Assembly: GCA_037189645.1 (NCBI GenBank)
Contig: JBBCIY010000010.1
Span: 141,650 to 205,649, forward strand
Direction: 5' to 3'
DNA from: Taishania sp037189645
GTDB taxonomy: Bacteria > Bacteroidota > Bacteroidia > Flavobacteriales_D > Crocinitomicaceae
DNA: 64,000 nucleotides
In this document: piece by piece, positions 33,506 through 43,396 of the stretch
Numbering within the stretch: the stretch's first letter is position 1
Layout of the letters: the number at the start of each line of letters is the position of its first letter
Program-made: the position numbers and the translations under genes
The notes under the pieces: generated by a model
The model's input: only the letters and a program-made list of their open reading frames with translations
Databases searched by the model: none
What the model was told of the DNA's origin: nothing

Positions 33506-35332
33506 TTATTTGATAACCAATTTCTTAGTAACTGAAGCGTCGTTTGACTTAACTACTACAGAGTACATTCCTGTAGCGTAGTTAGACACGTTCAACTCAG
33601 CAGTATTTGCTCCAACTGAAGCGTTTGTCAAAGACAATGTTTCAACAACTTTACCTGTAATGTCTGTTACTTCAACAGATACATCAGAAGCATTTTTCAA
33701 GTTGAACTCAACGTTCACTTTATCCGTTGCAGGGTTCGGGAAAACAGTAACTCCTGAAACTGCTTCTGTGTTGTCTTCAATGCTCAATGTAGGATCGAAG
33801 TTCATACGAACTACAGGGATTGCAGTAAATGTTCCCCATCCTTGCGTACCTTGTACTTTCAACCATCCTTGAGGAGTTGAACCTGTACCACCAGCTGCTA
33901 ATTTAACAGTTTGTGTTCCTGAAAGGTGGATAAGCGCCAAATATGTTTTTCCTGCCTGTAAGTTCACAGGATTAACCAGCTGAAGCGTTTGAATCTGATC
34001 AATTTGTGCAACATCTTCCAATGTGAACATGTTCGAGAAACCAATAGGACCATTCCATAACTGAGCTGCGGAAGTCGCTTCAGTGTTATATTCATAAACC
34101 TCTGCATAAACTTCTGCACCTACAGCTGCACCAGTAAAGAATCTGAAATCAACACCATGTAATGCCTGGTTTGCAATGATGTCATAAGAAGTACCGATTC
34201 CTTCCACTACAGCAGGAGTACCACCAAAAGACAAGCTAGTCAGCGGGAAATCAGAGAAAGGAGCTCCCTTGTCAACAGCGTACGTATGTGTTGTAATGCC
34301 GTAAGAAAAATCCGGAGCAGGGTTGTTGATCGGATTGTCATCCACTTCATCCATTGTGATCTCTCTTGTTACAGTATAAGCTCCAACAGTAGCAGAAGGA
34401 GTGAATGTTACTTCCAGTGTGTCTACTTGCAAAGCAGGCAATGTAATTGCCGGAGACTCAGCAGTAACGTCACCACCCAATACCAACTTAACGTTTGTCA
34501 AGTCCTGGCTACCATCGTTTCTGACACCTGCACGAACTACGATCGGAGCGATCTGAGTTGTAGGGATCTGAGAGTACTGGTACATTTCAGTGTGGTGAAG
34601 ACCATACGTATATACCAGATCGTAATCTGACAATTCACGTACTTTTACATCGTCAATAGCCCATCCGTATCCACTTCCGTAGTTATTGTCATCAGAAGGG
34701 TTTTCCCATCTGAAACGGAAAACACCGCTTGCAGCATTGTTCACGTCGAACACCATGCTCAGTGTATTCTGAACCGCCGGATCATTTGTCTCGTACTGAT
34801 CGTTAATAATTGTAGAAGTCCAGGTAGTTCCTCCGTCTGCAGAGAACTCTACATACGTAACATCCGTGTTGAACTTTCTGTAACGTTGCTCAAAAGAGAT
34901 TTCCGCATACTGATTACCTGTGAAATCGATTGCTTCCGTTGTAACCCACGTATTTTGCGGATCAACATTTGCAGCAAGCAGGAAACCGATTCCATCAAAG
35001 TAAACGAAACCATTTGCTGCTGTAGTAGAAGCCATTGGCCCTCCCATATAGTCAGCCATGTCCGTAGATCCCGAACCGATCTGGAATGTACCCTGACCAC
35101 TGGTTCCAATCGCCCAGATAGCCGGAGATTCAGAGAAATCGCTTTCCCATAATGTTGCACCTACAGCTTTAGCTGCACCGGTGTTGGAAGAAGTCTTAAC
35201 TTCACCATGGTGAGGAGCGATTTTATCTAAGGCCTTTGCCAAATGAGCAGTAGGAACTTTTACCGTATTCTGAGCAAAAGAAACACCCGCAAATAACAAA
35301 AGACCAGAAAGTACTGTAATTTGTCTTTTCAT
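33506..35332 (-). CDS. T9SS type A sorting domain protein with choice-of-anchor/MAM-like domain
   Basis: A 608-residue exported protein. After the signal peptide (MKRQITVLSGLLLFAGVSFAQ), residues about 58-235 form a jelly-roll domain of the choice-of-anchor J/MAM kind (LWESDFSES, WVTTEAIDF, VEFSADGGTTW, GYGWAIDDVKV). A beta-sandwich region follows, then the T9SS type A tail (VFPNPATDKVNV, VEVTDITGKVVE, YATGMYSVVVKS, TKKLVIK). It is probably surface-attached or secreted. A TATATTTG -7 element lies at 35366-35359 on the minus strand. Confidence 0.85.
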   Translation of the reverse strand: MKRQITVLSGLLLFAGVSFAQNTVKVPTAHLAKALDKIAPHHGEVKTSSNTGAAKAVGATLWESDFSESPAIWAIGTSGQGTFQIGSGSTDMADYMGGPMASTTAANGFVYFDGIGFLLAANVDPQNTWVTTEAIDFTGNQYAEISFEQRYRKFNTDVTYVEFSADGGTTWTSTIINDQYETNDPAVQNTLSMVFDVNNAASGVFRFRWENPSDDNNYGSGYGWAIDDVKVRELSDYDLVYTYGLHHTEMYQYSQIPTTQIAPIVVRAGVRNDGSQDLTNVKLVLGGDVTAESPAITLPALQVDTLEVTFTPSATVGAYTVTREITMDEVDDNPINNPAPDFSYGITTHTYAVDKGAPFSDFPLTSLSFGGTPAVVEGIGTSYDIIANQALHGVDFRFFTGAAVGAEVYAEVYEYNTEATSAAQLWNGPIGFSNMFTLEDVAQIDQIQTLQLVNPVNLQAGKTYLALIHLSGTQTVKLAAGGTGSTPQGWLKVQGTQGWGTFTAIPVVRMNFDPTLSIEDNTEAVSGVTVFPNPATDKVNVEFNLKNASDVSVEVTDITGKVVETLSLTNASVGANTAELNVSNYATGMYSVVVKSNDASVTKKLVIK

Positions 35333-35434
35333 AATTATTTAATTTTAAATTCGAACTCCAAATATAATTTCTTTTTAATAAAAATCAAAATTCTATTAAG
35401 GAATTAACATATATTCTTTAAGAAGGTTAATTCC

Positions 35435-38400
35435 CTATTGAACGCCCGCTAAATTGTACCGCAACTTAATTCCCGTGCTCATATTTCCGGTAGGGTAAGC
35501 AGTGGCAATCTTCGGTGTATTGACTACCTGGTCGTAATACAACTGAATGATCAGGAATCTTCCTACGCCGTAATCAAGAGAAGCCTTGATGGACATTACC
35601 TTCTGCCCGGCTGTCGCCTGGTTCGTATTTTCCACGATCTTCCTGATAACAGTCAGGTTATCACGCAAAGAAAAATCAAAACGGAAATTCATATCACTCG
35701 GAGCAAGTTTTTTGGCAAACGGCAGCTTCACCTGCGGGAACCGGTATCCCGTTCCGATCACATATGTCGTTCCCAACATTTCCGTCACCTGGTTATTATT
35801 CAGGGAAAGTGTAGAGCTTCTGTCCTTCGTGATCTCGAATTTAGTGATCAGTCCCTGTTTTTTAACCAGCCAGGTTGCGTCAAACCCGATCAATGGGTTG
35901 AAGCGCTCGGACATCGTCACGTTCTGAATCTGCATGTCAGCAATGAAATTATTATTAATATCAAGTGCCGTAGGGTTACCGTTCGCATCAAAAACAGCAT
36001 TCAGGTTGGTCTGCATGCCGGAAATACTTACAGTTGAAGTATAGGCATGTTTAATAACAAACTGGCGGACGATCTTTTTCATGAATTCCATTTTTGAAAG
36101 TCCGTTGTAATTCACCGACCAGTTCGGAAGCGGTAAATTTTTAACCGGGTTGATGTTCTTATCGTTGATCCCGCGGTTTGTATAAGACGTCAGGAACGCC
36201 CCGATCAACACCTCCTGCTGGCTTCCGTTGTACCCGGAATAGAAACCTGATCCCAACTGCGTAGAATTGGAATTCGACTCACCCAGGAGTCTTGACACTT
36301 CCTTCCTGTTTTCCAGCAACCTCTGGAATACTTCGGAGCTGTAATCTCTGTTGCTGATTGCTGCGAAGGCAGAACCGATCGAGATGTTCGTATATGTCAG
36401 CTGTGAAATATCCACGCGGCTCTGGCCTTCATAGGCGCCTGTCACGGAATTCCACCGGAAGAACTCCGTAGAGCTGTTACCGAACGTCCTGTTGGCCGTC
36501 AATTCGATGGTCAGGTCTTTGATCGGCTCCAACCCGGCACGAATAGTCAGGTTCTGAACGTGAGTATTGGTATATTGCCTGTTGATGTTCTCGTTTTGTA
36601 CCAGCCATCCATTCTGAGCAGCGGTTCTGGCAAAATCAAACCCGGTATCTTTCCCCGCAACATTATAGCGCTGCTTCCCGAAAATGAATCCGCCCATCGG
36701 AGCATCGAACCCTGAATCAAATCCTAAGATCCGCGTTTCTTTCGCATATCCCGGCAATAATGTACCATCATTCTGGGAATAGGTAACTCCGACATTCCGA
36801 ACGGTCATAATCACTCGTGCCACAAAGCCCAATGCAGGGTTCACCTTGTCATTTTTCTGGCGGTTCTTCGCCCGTTCCACTTTCTTTTCCCAGCGTTTGA
36901 TCACTTTATCCCACTTCTTCTTTTCCTTCTCCGTCATTTCCTCCTCCGGCTTCGGCGGAACAGGTCGCGGGTACTTTTCTTCTATGCTGGGTTCTTTCCC
37001 TTGTTTCTGGTTGGTAGGGGCAGGTGTTCCTCCAGAAGCTCTGGCCCTTGACGAAACAGCGCCTGCCCGTGGTGTTTTTCCGTCAGACAGGACTTTTTTA
37101 AAGAATGGCAGCTTATTGTATAAATTGGTAAAATTCAGCTGTGTCTGACCGTTGATGGTCCTGGTATTCTGAATGGTATTCCCGAATTCTGTCTGCGCAA
37201 GCGGTGCACGCTGCCAGTTATATGTCCCTCCATACGTTGCTGTCGCAGTGATCCAGTCCAGTGCCGGGATCTTGTTCAGCGGAAGGCTATAATTGATATT
37301 GTAAGTATGTGTGTAATCAATGGTTTTTCCGAAGGTAGCCATCTGTGTCCGGATCGAATCCTTAAATTCGCGATACAGCTCAGGATTCGCCTTCCTGTCA
37401 ACCTGTCCGTCAGCTTCCTCAAATATCGCGCGGTTATTCGCTGTAAATGTCAGCTTGAGGTTTTTGGTGATGTCATACCCGAGGTTGTATGTTCTGTTCC
37501 AGGTAAACCGTTTGATATATACCGGCTGGAACTCATAGTTCGGAACAATGTTATTCTTTACCTGCCGTTCGTTGTAACTTCGGAGCAGGTCATTTGAAAA
37601 GCTAAAGTTCTTCGGTAAATAGTAAAGGTTCGCCTCACGGATGATCGCCAGCCATTTTGACTTCTTCAGGCTCTCTTTTTTGAATACATTTTTAAACGGT
37701 TCCCATGGTTTCGCCTGGAATGAATAATTGTAATTCAGGTTTCCTGTCCAGAGCTTGGTACGGTCGTACTTGATGTTGAAATCCCTTTTCAGATCTTCCG
37801 AATAGGAATACGATGCCGACCAGTTGGCAATTCTCCAGAAAGCGGGTTTAGCCCCCGGAGCGAGCTGCTTTCTCACGTTTGTAAAGTTGTATGACAGACG
37901 CTCGGTAAACTGCTGCCCTTCCTTGGCCCTGCGCCTTCTTTCCGACGCGTCGTCGTAGTCTCTCAGTTTGATATCCGGGTTATATGGGTCAAACTCAGGA
38001 TTAACGATACCTACAGAATATCCAAAGAAGAATGGCAAAGAAAGCCCGAATTTCTTACCGAAGAATTGTCCTAACTGCCAGTTGGAGTTGAAATTCGCAT
38101 TGATGCGCTCCTCTCTCTGTCTTTCCTGTACACGGCTGTCAACCGCTCCCCAGTTATACCCGGAATAGCTTCCGGAAGCGGAAATATTGAAGAAATCGGC
38201 ACCTTGTACCTGCAACTGGGCGATAGCGGCCGAACCTCCCTCTGAAACGAAGTCTGTTAAGCGCAGCTCATTGACCCAGACAATCCCGCAATGCGCCATT
38301 CCGTCATCCTGCCACGGGTTCGATGCGTTATTTTTCGGGTTCCTCACCCCGACCATAATGGTCTTGATTCCCTGTAAGTTCGGATTACCCCTGACGCGGA

Positions 38401-41400
38401 TGCGCTTGTTTGAGAAATTAGGGTCCGGAGCGCTGTACTCCAGATTATAGGAAACACTCGTACTTCCCGACTCAATTAAGTTATTGCGTTGTTTTTTCAG
38501 GTTGATCAGGTCGTCAAAGACAATTTCAATGTTATTCTCTTCCGGCCATACGTCTGTGTCCAATGTTGCTCCAAACGGAGTGATGATCAGCGGAACTTCA
38601 TATTCATAATAGTTCTCCGTAAAATCAGTTCCCAAACGAATGAAAACCGTCAAATCTTCGTTGTCCAGAGGAACCTGGTTGACCATTGATTCCGCATGGA
38701 CGAACATTTTCAGCTTTTTATAACCACGTACGTCGAACGTTACGTTTTTATACGCTGCTCTTGCGTCGCCATCCTGCAACCCGCATACTTCCAGACTCAA
38801 AGACTGTTCATTCATCTGGCGCTGAATCTGCTGAGAAGGGTCGATCTCCCGCTGGATTCCCGGAGGGATCACGTACCTGATCGGTGTCCTGTCTGAGTTT
38901 TCCTGAATGTTTACAGCCCCGATGTCGAAACTTGTCAGGTTAGGGTCCGTTACAATGCTTTCACCCGGCTGGCCCAAGTCTTGCAAATACCTTCTCCATT
39001 CCCCACGAACCAATTCCAGCTTAGCGAAACGCAATAATACTTCTTCGTCAAAATCCTTCAGGAACATCCTCATAAACCGGATTGATCTGAAATCGTTGAT
39101 CCCGTTGATCCTGGAAGAAAAGTCACGAACCGGAATCTTAAACTGGTACCAGTTCTCCTTTACACCGTTCCCTTTTGTATAGATCTGTTTATTCGTGATG
39201 TAGTTTGTTCCGACCACCATGTCCTGAGGACGAAGGCTTATTTTGTACTGAAAATAATTTTCCGTTTCCTGCAAGTTGTTGTCCTGGTTGATATCTTCCC
39301 TGTCGGGATCAATCCTGGGACCGATCGTACTATAACCATTGACATTCATTGTATCGTACATTTCCGGAGTCGGAGAGTTACCTTCCGTACCGTTGTACTT
39401 TTTGTATCGTTCCAATATTCCAAGCTCTGCCTGATCGTAGTTATCATCCAGGTAATAATTGTAATCATCCGATGAAGGATCGGCCACCATCCTTGCCTTA
39501 GCAGCAGCAGAAAGTGTTGAGTTGCCGTTCACCCAATTCACATAATTCTGGAAATGCTGGCGTTCCGCGTCATTATTGAACCCATCCAGACCAACGTCCT
39601 GATTCACCCTGGATGCAGGGTTGTTATCAAACGCGTTGACCGTTACCTGGGCATTCGGTATCTGGGCCCAGAGCGTGGTGTCCATGTCATTCGGACCTGG
39701 TGTACCAGTCGGGGAAAGTCCATTTTCGTAGCTTTTGCGTGAGTCCGGCAAGATATCTTCAGAGATGTTTCCGAGGTTGAAATACAGATCTCCACCTGTC
39801 ATCATGGAATTCGGGTTTGCGTTTTCGGCGTCTTCATTAAACGGATCCAGCACCCAGAACTGGATGTATTCGATGTTTGCCAGCTCAAAATCGGTCGTGG
39901 TCATTGCTCGCATGATCCCTCCCCATCTGTCCTGCGGATTTGTAAAGAAACCGTCCGCATCAACAAAGCTGGTTGTATCATAATTATACATCCCACGTTC
40001 TTTCGGATAGTACGCAAGCTCTAAGATCTGAAGGTTGGGAATGGTTCCGTATTGGTTTTCCTGCAAAGGGAATACTTCTTTGTAGTTGACATTTCTGGTC
40101 CGGCTGTCAGAATTGACCATCGGGTCGTTTGCAAGATGCGCGGGGGTATTGGCTGTCTGGCCGTAAAAAATATTGTCAATCCTGTACCAGGAGGTCTTCG
40201 CTCTGTTGAACGCTTTCGCCAGTCCCATTGACGTAGCTTCAGGGAACAAGGAAGGTTGCCCCAGAGGAACGGAAGCAAGGTGCCATGCATTCAGACTGCT
40301 CGCCAGGTCAATTGTGCTTTGAGCTCCTTCGAAATCATCGACATAAGAGATCCCTGCCTTACTGATGGCTTTCGGCTGTCCCGGGATCAGGTGCGCAAAT
40401 TCTCCGGAGAATGATAGCATTGATTTTTCTTTCGTCGATATGACCGGTAACAGGTCAATCAGCTTGGTCAGGAACGGAAGCTCTGTCCGGTACTGGATGT
40501 CGAAACCGATGATATTGTTCTTATACGGTTCATTCCCGATGTCTATCTTCTGGGTCACAGGCCGCTCCATCATTCTCATCCACGTTGCTCCTATATTGAA
40601 ATCCTGGCTGAACCTGTGCGCCACCCTGGATCCTATCAGGGATTTGGACTGGAATCCGAACGCGGAGTTACTTTCCACCGAAACGGTGATCTGCTGGTTG
40701 GATGCCAGCAATCCTTCATTCAGAATACGAACACGGCCCAGGTTGTAATCGACGGTGTAATCAACTCCTTCTGTTAAGCGAACTCCTCCGGCAGTAACTG
40801 ATACAGCTCCTTCGGGAACATTCAGCGCATTCAACGGGATGTCTCCTGAAACAGAGGACTGGTATTCTCCCCGGAATACGAACCTGTTCTTGGAAGGAAT
40901 CTGCTGTGCCGCTGTCTTCGTGGAGTCGTACAGCTCCGTGAACGCCAACCTGTCGATGGTTGTCTGAGGGATCTGCGCATTGGCCATTTTCTCAGCCAGC
41001 ACCTCACCAAAAGGTTCTACCGTAGAAAAATAAATACGTCCGTTTCTCGGGTTGATAGTACCTCCGTTCTCAAAACGGCTGCCGTTCTGAACCATTGGAA
41101 CGTAGTCAAAAACCCCGTCGGAAAACGGCTGACTCATCTGGTTCAGCTTGTCCATTTCCAGCAAGGTAACAATCTGCACATCTTCCAGCCCCGGCTGAGG
41201 GAAGAATGGAATGTACAATGAGTTCTCAGGATTGTTGTACAAGATATCCAGGCGGAAACCTACCTGATCGACCTGGTAAGCACCAAGTGAATAAACGTTT
41301 TTCATCATCAGATCCCACAGTTTGTTCTTAGGATCTGTCATTGTCGGCTTTAATAACTTCAGGATCAGGGCATCCGTCCCTTCAATTCCGTCTGTTGACA

Positions 41401-42790
41401 ATTCCCCTACACGGTAGGTCTGCCCTCTGTATGTATATTCATAGGCTACCCCCAATACTTCATCATTGTTGAGCGGGATATTTACCGAGATGAAACCCAG
41501 CTGGGCATTATAGGTAAATTCGGATTCGTTCAGTTTCTTCGCACTTTCTACTTTCTCATAATGAACGGCTTGCACAAATGGCCCCGGTGCAACAACCTGC
41601 GAGGACAATACGCCTACCGCACTTGAGAAGTCCCGGATTCCCGGCTGGGAAGAAGCCCATTGATACAGGTTGTTCGCTCCGTTATCAGGAAGCGGGTTGT
41701 TGGAATATCCACCCGGTGTTCCCTCTACATTCTGAGGCAATCCTTCTCCCAGGTCGGTAAACGCGACAATATTCCGTGTATTTTCCGTCGTATTGGTCCT
41801 GTTCGTCACCCATACTTCAATCCGGGAAATATTTACACCTGAGTTTACGATCGGAAGGGCCTGCATCGCGTTGTCGTAATTATCACGGTGATAGAAGTTC
41901 AGGAAGTAGTGACGGTTCGCTTCGTACTGGTCGGCACTCAGTTCAAATGTCTGCTTCTGAGCCCCTCCTTCCACTTTGATGTCCTTTCTTTGTCCTTTGG
42001 AGGATGCCGCAATGAGGTCGACAGTTGTTCGTCCGAAGCGGAGTTTGGTACTTGCTCCGAAAAGGGTCTTAGAGCTCGGGATCAATGTAGTGGGAAGATC
42101 CAGGGAAACATTTCCCAAAGCAATACTCTGGATGATCTGGTCCTCGTCTCCGTTGTATTCCAGTTTTGTCTGGTTATCGAATTCGAAAGATGCCTGGGTG
42201 TTGTACTTCATTCCCAGCTTCATCCGCGTACCGATCTGGCCGACTACGCTGAAATTGATGTTCTGGTTGAAATCAAAGCGGGTAATTCTCCGTTGCTTGA
42301 CAGGAAGAAGCGGGTTATCGTACCTGGAAGAATTTACTCCCAGACCGATCTCGACAGTTCCCTGTGGACGGATGGTGATTTCATCCGAACCGAAGAAACT
42401 CTTAAATAATTTATTGTTGATCTTAATCGGTAGTGCAAATGGCTGGCTGTCTTTCGTCTGCTGGTCGATCTTGTCTTTCCAGTTGTCGCGAATCGATTGC
42501 TGGCGGTCATATTCCAGGTATTCCTCCAGCGTCATCATTGAAGGCGGGCGATAATCAAGTCCGGAAGCACCTATCACTTCCTTAAATACGTATGTTCCTG
42601 TAACGGGATCGTAGACAATTGTCTGCTGAACGCCCGACGGGTCTCCCAGGTCGAAACTCTGCTTCTGCGTTTGTGTCGGGTCGTACGTCTCCCTGATCGG
42701 ATACCTTAGTGTATCCTGGGCAAACATCCCGGCACTGTTCAATAAAACAAAAAAGGGAACCAAAAAAACGGCCCTAAGACTTCTTCCCAT
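35435..42790 (-). CDS. sprA: SprA, type IX secretion outer-membrane translocon protein
   Basis: About 2451 residues, the size of SprA/Sov, which forms the very large outer-membrane beta barrel of the T9SS. A signal peptide ends in GMFAQ. Repeated strands with SprA hallmarks run through the protein, for example ISYVDDFEGAQST, near residue 820. Near residues 1905-1985 a highly charged Lys/Glu/Pro insert interrupts the barrel-like pattern. The ORF begins with a GTG at 42817; the ATG at 42790 (MGRSLRAVF) better fits a signal peptide. It follows ruvA directly, as in other Flavobacteriales. It should export the sorting-domain proteins listed here. Confidence 0.93.
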   Translation of the reverse strand: MGRSLRAVFLVPFFVLLNSAGMFAQDTLRYPIRETYDPTQTQKQSFDLGDPSGVQQTIVYDPVTGTYVFKEVIGASGLDYRPPSMMTLEEYLEYDRQQSIRDNWKDKIDQQTKDSQPFALPIKINNKLFKSFFGSDEITIRPQGTVEIGLGVNSSRYDNPLLPVKQRRITRFDFNQNINFSVVGQIGTRMKLGMKYNTQASFEFDNQTKLEYNGDEDQIIQSIALGNVSLDLPTTLIPSSKTLFGASTKLRFGRTTVDLIAASSKGQRKDIKVEGGAQKQTFELSADQYEANRHYFLNFYHRDNYDNAMQALPIVNSGVNISRIEVWVTNRTNTTENTRNIVAFTDLGEGLPQNVEGTPGGYSNNPLPDNGANNLYQWASSQPGIRDFSSAVGVLSSQVVAPGPFVQAVHYEKVESAKKLNESEFTYNAQLGFISVNIPLNNDEVLGVAYEYTYRGQTYRVGELSTDGIEGTDALILKLLKPTMTDPKNKLWDLMMKNVYSLGAYQVDQVGFRLDILYNNPENSLYIPFFPQPGLEDVQIVTLLEMDKLNQMSQPFSDGVFDYVPMVQNGSRFENGGTINPRNGRIYFSTVEPFGEVLAEKMANAQIPQTTIDRLAFTELYDSTKTAAQQIPSKNRFVFRGEYQSSVSGDIPLNALNVPEGAVSVTAGGVRLTEGVDYTVDYNLGRVRILNEGLLASNQQITVSVESNSAFGFQSKSLIGSRVAHRFSQDFNIGATWMRMMERPVTQKIDIGNEPYKNNIIGFDIQYRTELPFLTKLIDLLPVISTKEKSMLSFSGEFAHLIPGQPKAISKAGISYVDDFEGAQSTIDLASSLNAWHLASVPLGQPSLFPEATSMGLAKAFNRAKTSWYRIDNIFYGQTANTPAHLANDPMVNSDSRTRNVNYKEVFPLQENQYGTIPNLQILELAYYPKERGMYNYDTTSFVDADGFFTNPQDRWGGIMRAMTTTDFELANIEYIQFWVLDPFNEDAENANPNSMMTGGDLYFNLGNISEDILPDSRKSYENGLSPTGTPGPNDMDTTLWAQIPNAQVTVNAFDNNPASRVNQDVGLDGFNNDAERQHFQNYVNWVNGNSTLSAAAKARMVADPSSDDYNYYLDDNYDQAELGILERYKKYNGTEGNSPTPEMYDTMNVNGYSTIGPRIDPDREDINQDNNLQETENYFQYKISLRPQDMVVGTNYITNKQIYTKGNGVKENWYQFKIPVRDFSSRINGINDFRSIRFMRMFLKDFDEEVLLRFAKLELVRGEWRRYLQDLGQPGESIVTDPNLTSFDIGAVNIQENSDRTPIRYVIPPGIQREIDPSQQIQRQMNEQSLSLEVCGLQDGDARAAYKNVTFDVRGYKKLKMFVHAESMVNQVPLDNEDLTVFIRLGTDFTENYYEYEVPLIITPFGATLDTDVWPEENNIEIVFDDLINLKKQRNNLIESGSTSVSYNLEYSAPDPNFSNKRIRVRGNPNLQGIKTIMVGVRNPKNNASNPWQDDGMAHCGIVWVNELRLTDFVSEGGSAAIAQLQVQGADFFNISASGSYSGYNWGAVDSRVQERQREERINANFNSNWQLGQFFGKKFGLSLPFFFGYSVGIVNPEFDPYNPDIKLRDYDDASERRRRAKEGQQFTERLSYNFTNVRKQLAPGAKPAFWRIANWSASYSYSEDLKRDFNIKYDRTKLWTGNLNYNYSFQAKPWEPFKNVFKKESLKKSKWLAIIREANLYYLPKNFSFSNDLLRSYNERQVKNNIVPNYEFQPVYIKRFTWNRTYNLGYDITKNLKLTFTANNRAIFEEADGQVDRKANPELYREFKDSIRTQMATFGKTIDYTHTYNINYSLPLNKIPALDWITATATYGGTYNWQRAPLAQTEFGNTIQNTRTINGQTQLNFTNLYNKLPFFKKVLSDGKTPRAGAVSSRARASGGTPAPTNQKQGKEPSIEEKYPRPVPPKPEEEMTEKEKKKWDKVIKRWEKKVERAKNRQKNDKVNPALGFVARVIMTVRNVGVTYSQNDGTLLPGYAKETRILGFDSGFDAPMGGFIFGKQRYNVAGKDTGFDFARTAAQNGWLVQNENINRQYTNTHVQNLTIRAGLEPIKDLTIELTANRTFGNSSTEFFRWNSVTGAYEGQSRVDISQLTYTNISIGSAFAAISNRDYSSEVFQRLLENRKEVSRLLGESNSNSTQLGSGFYSGYNGSQQEVLIGAFLTSYTNRGINDKNINPVKNLPLPNWSVNYNGLSKMEFMKKIVRQFVIKHAYTSTVSISGMQTNLNAVFDANGNPTALDINNNFIADMQIQNVTMSERFNPLIGFDATWLVKKQGLITKFEITKDRSSTLSLNNNQVTEMLGTTYVIGTGYRFPQVKLPFAKKLAPSDMNFRFDFSLRDNLTVIRKIVENTNQATAGQKVMSIKASLDYGVGRFLIIQLYYDQVVNTPKIATAYPTGNMSTGIKLRYNLAGVQ

Positions 42791-42817
42791 AAGTAGATGT
42801 GTCTTTGCTTCCAACAC

Positions 42818-43393
42818 TTATAATATTTTCAATGCTTCTTTTATTAACTTTTCTACAGCGTCTTCGCCCTGAGCTACTTTGTCGATAGCTTTTTCCGCTG
42901 CTTTCTTATCGAATCCGAGCGAAACCAATGCAGTTAACGCATCAAAACGGTTTGTATTGTTCTGTACAAAAATATTTTCCGATGAAAAGCTCATTTTTAA
43001 CATTTTGTCTTTCAGGTCCACAATGACCCGCTGGGCAGTCTTCGCTCCTATGCCTTTGATACTCTGAATCGTCCTGACATCGTCTGTCTGAATAGCATGT
43101 GCAATTTCCTCCGGAACCAGGGACGACAGCATGATCATTGCCGTATTCGGCCCGATACCGGAAACAGAAATCAGCTGTTCAAACATCGTTCGTTCTTCAA
43201 TAGTGGCAAATCCGTAAAGCAACTGAGCATCCTCACGGACGATTAATTTTGTAAATATTTTCACCGCCTCATCCGTTCCCAGCCCGGAAAACGTATTCAG
43301 GGAAATGAATACAAAATAACCTACTCCATTGCATTCTACAACAATATTCGTCGGGTTTTTCTCTACCAGCCTCCCGTTCAGATGTGTGATCAT
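42818..43393 (-). CDS. ruvA: Holliday junction branch migration protein RuvA
   Basis: A 191-residue protein with the three RuvA domains: an N-terminal OB fold (MITHLNGRLVEKNPTNIVVECNG), a helix-hairpin-helix region (LISVSGIGPNTAMIMLSS, IQSIKGIGAKTAQRVIVDLKDK) and a C-terminal UBA-like domain (ALTALVSLGFDKKAAEKAI) that contacts RuvB. It binds four-way junctions and directs RuvB. It starts 3 bp after the malic enzyme stop and ends next to sprA, forming a maeB-ruvA-sprA unit. Confidence 0.95.
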   Translation of the reverse strand: MITHLNGRLVEKNPTNIVVECNGVGYFVFISLNTFSGLGTDEAVKIFTKLIVREDAQLLYGFATIEERTMFEQLISVSGIGPNTAMIMLSSLVPEEIAHAIQTDDVRTIQSIKGIGAKTAQRVIVDLKDKMLKMSFSSENIFVQNNTNRFDALTALVSLGFDKKAAEKAIDKVAQGEDAVEKLIKEALKIL

Positions 43394-43396
43394 AAC

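Noticed and set aside
42279..42815. Long open frames antisense to sprA and other large genes
   Set aside because: They mirror codon bias of the real gene on the opposite strand and lack start context or recognisable domains.
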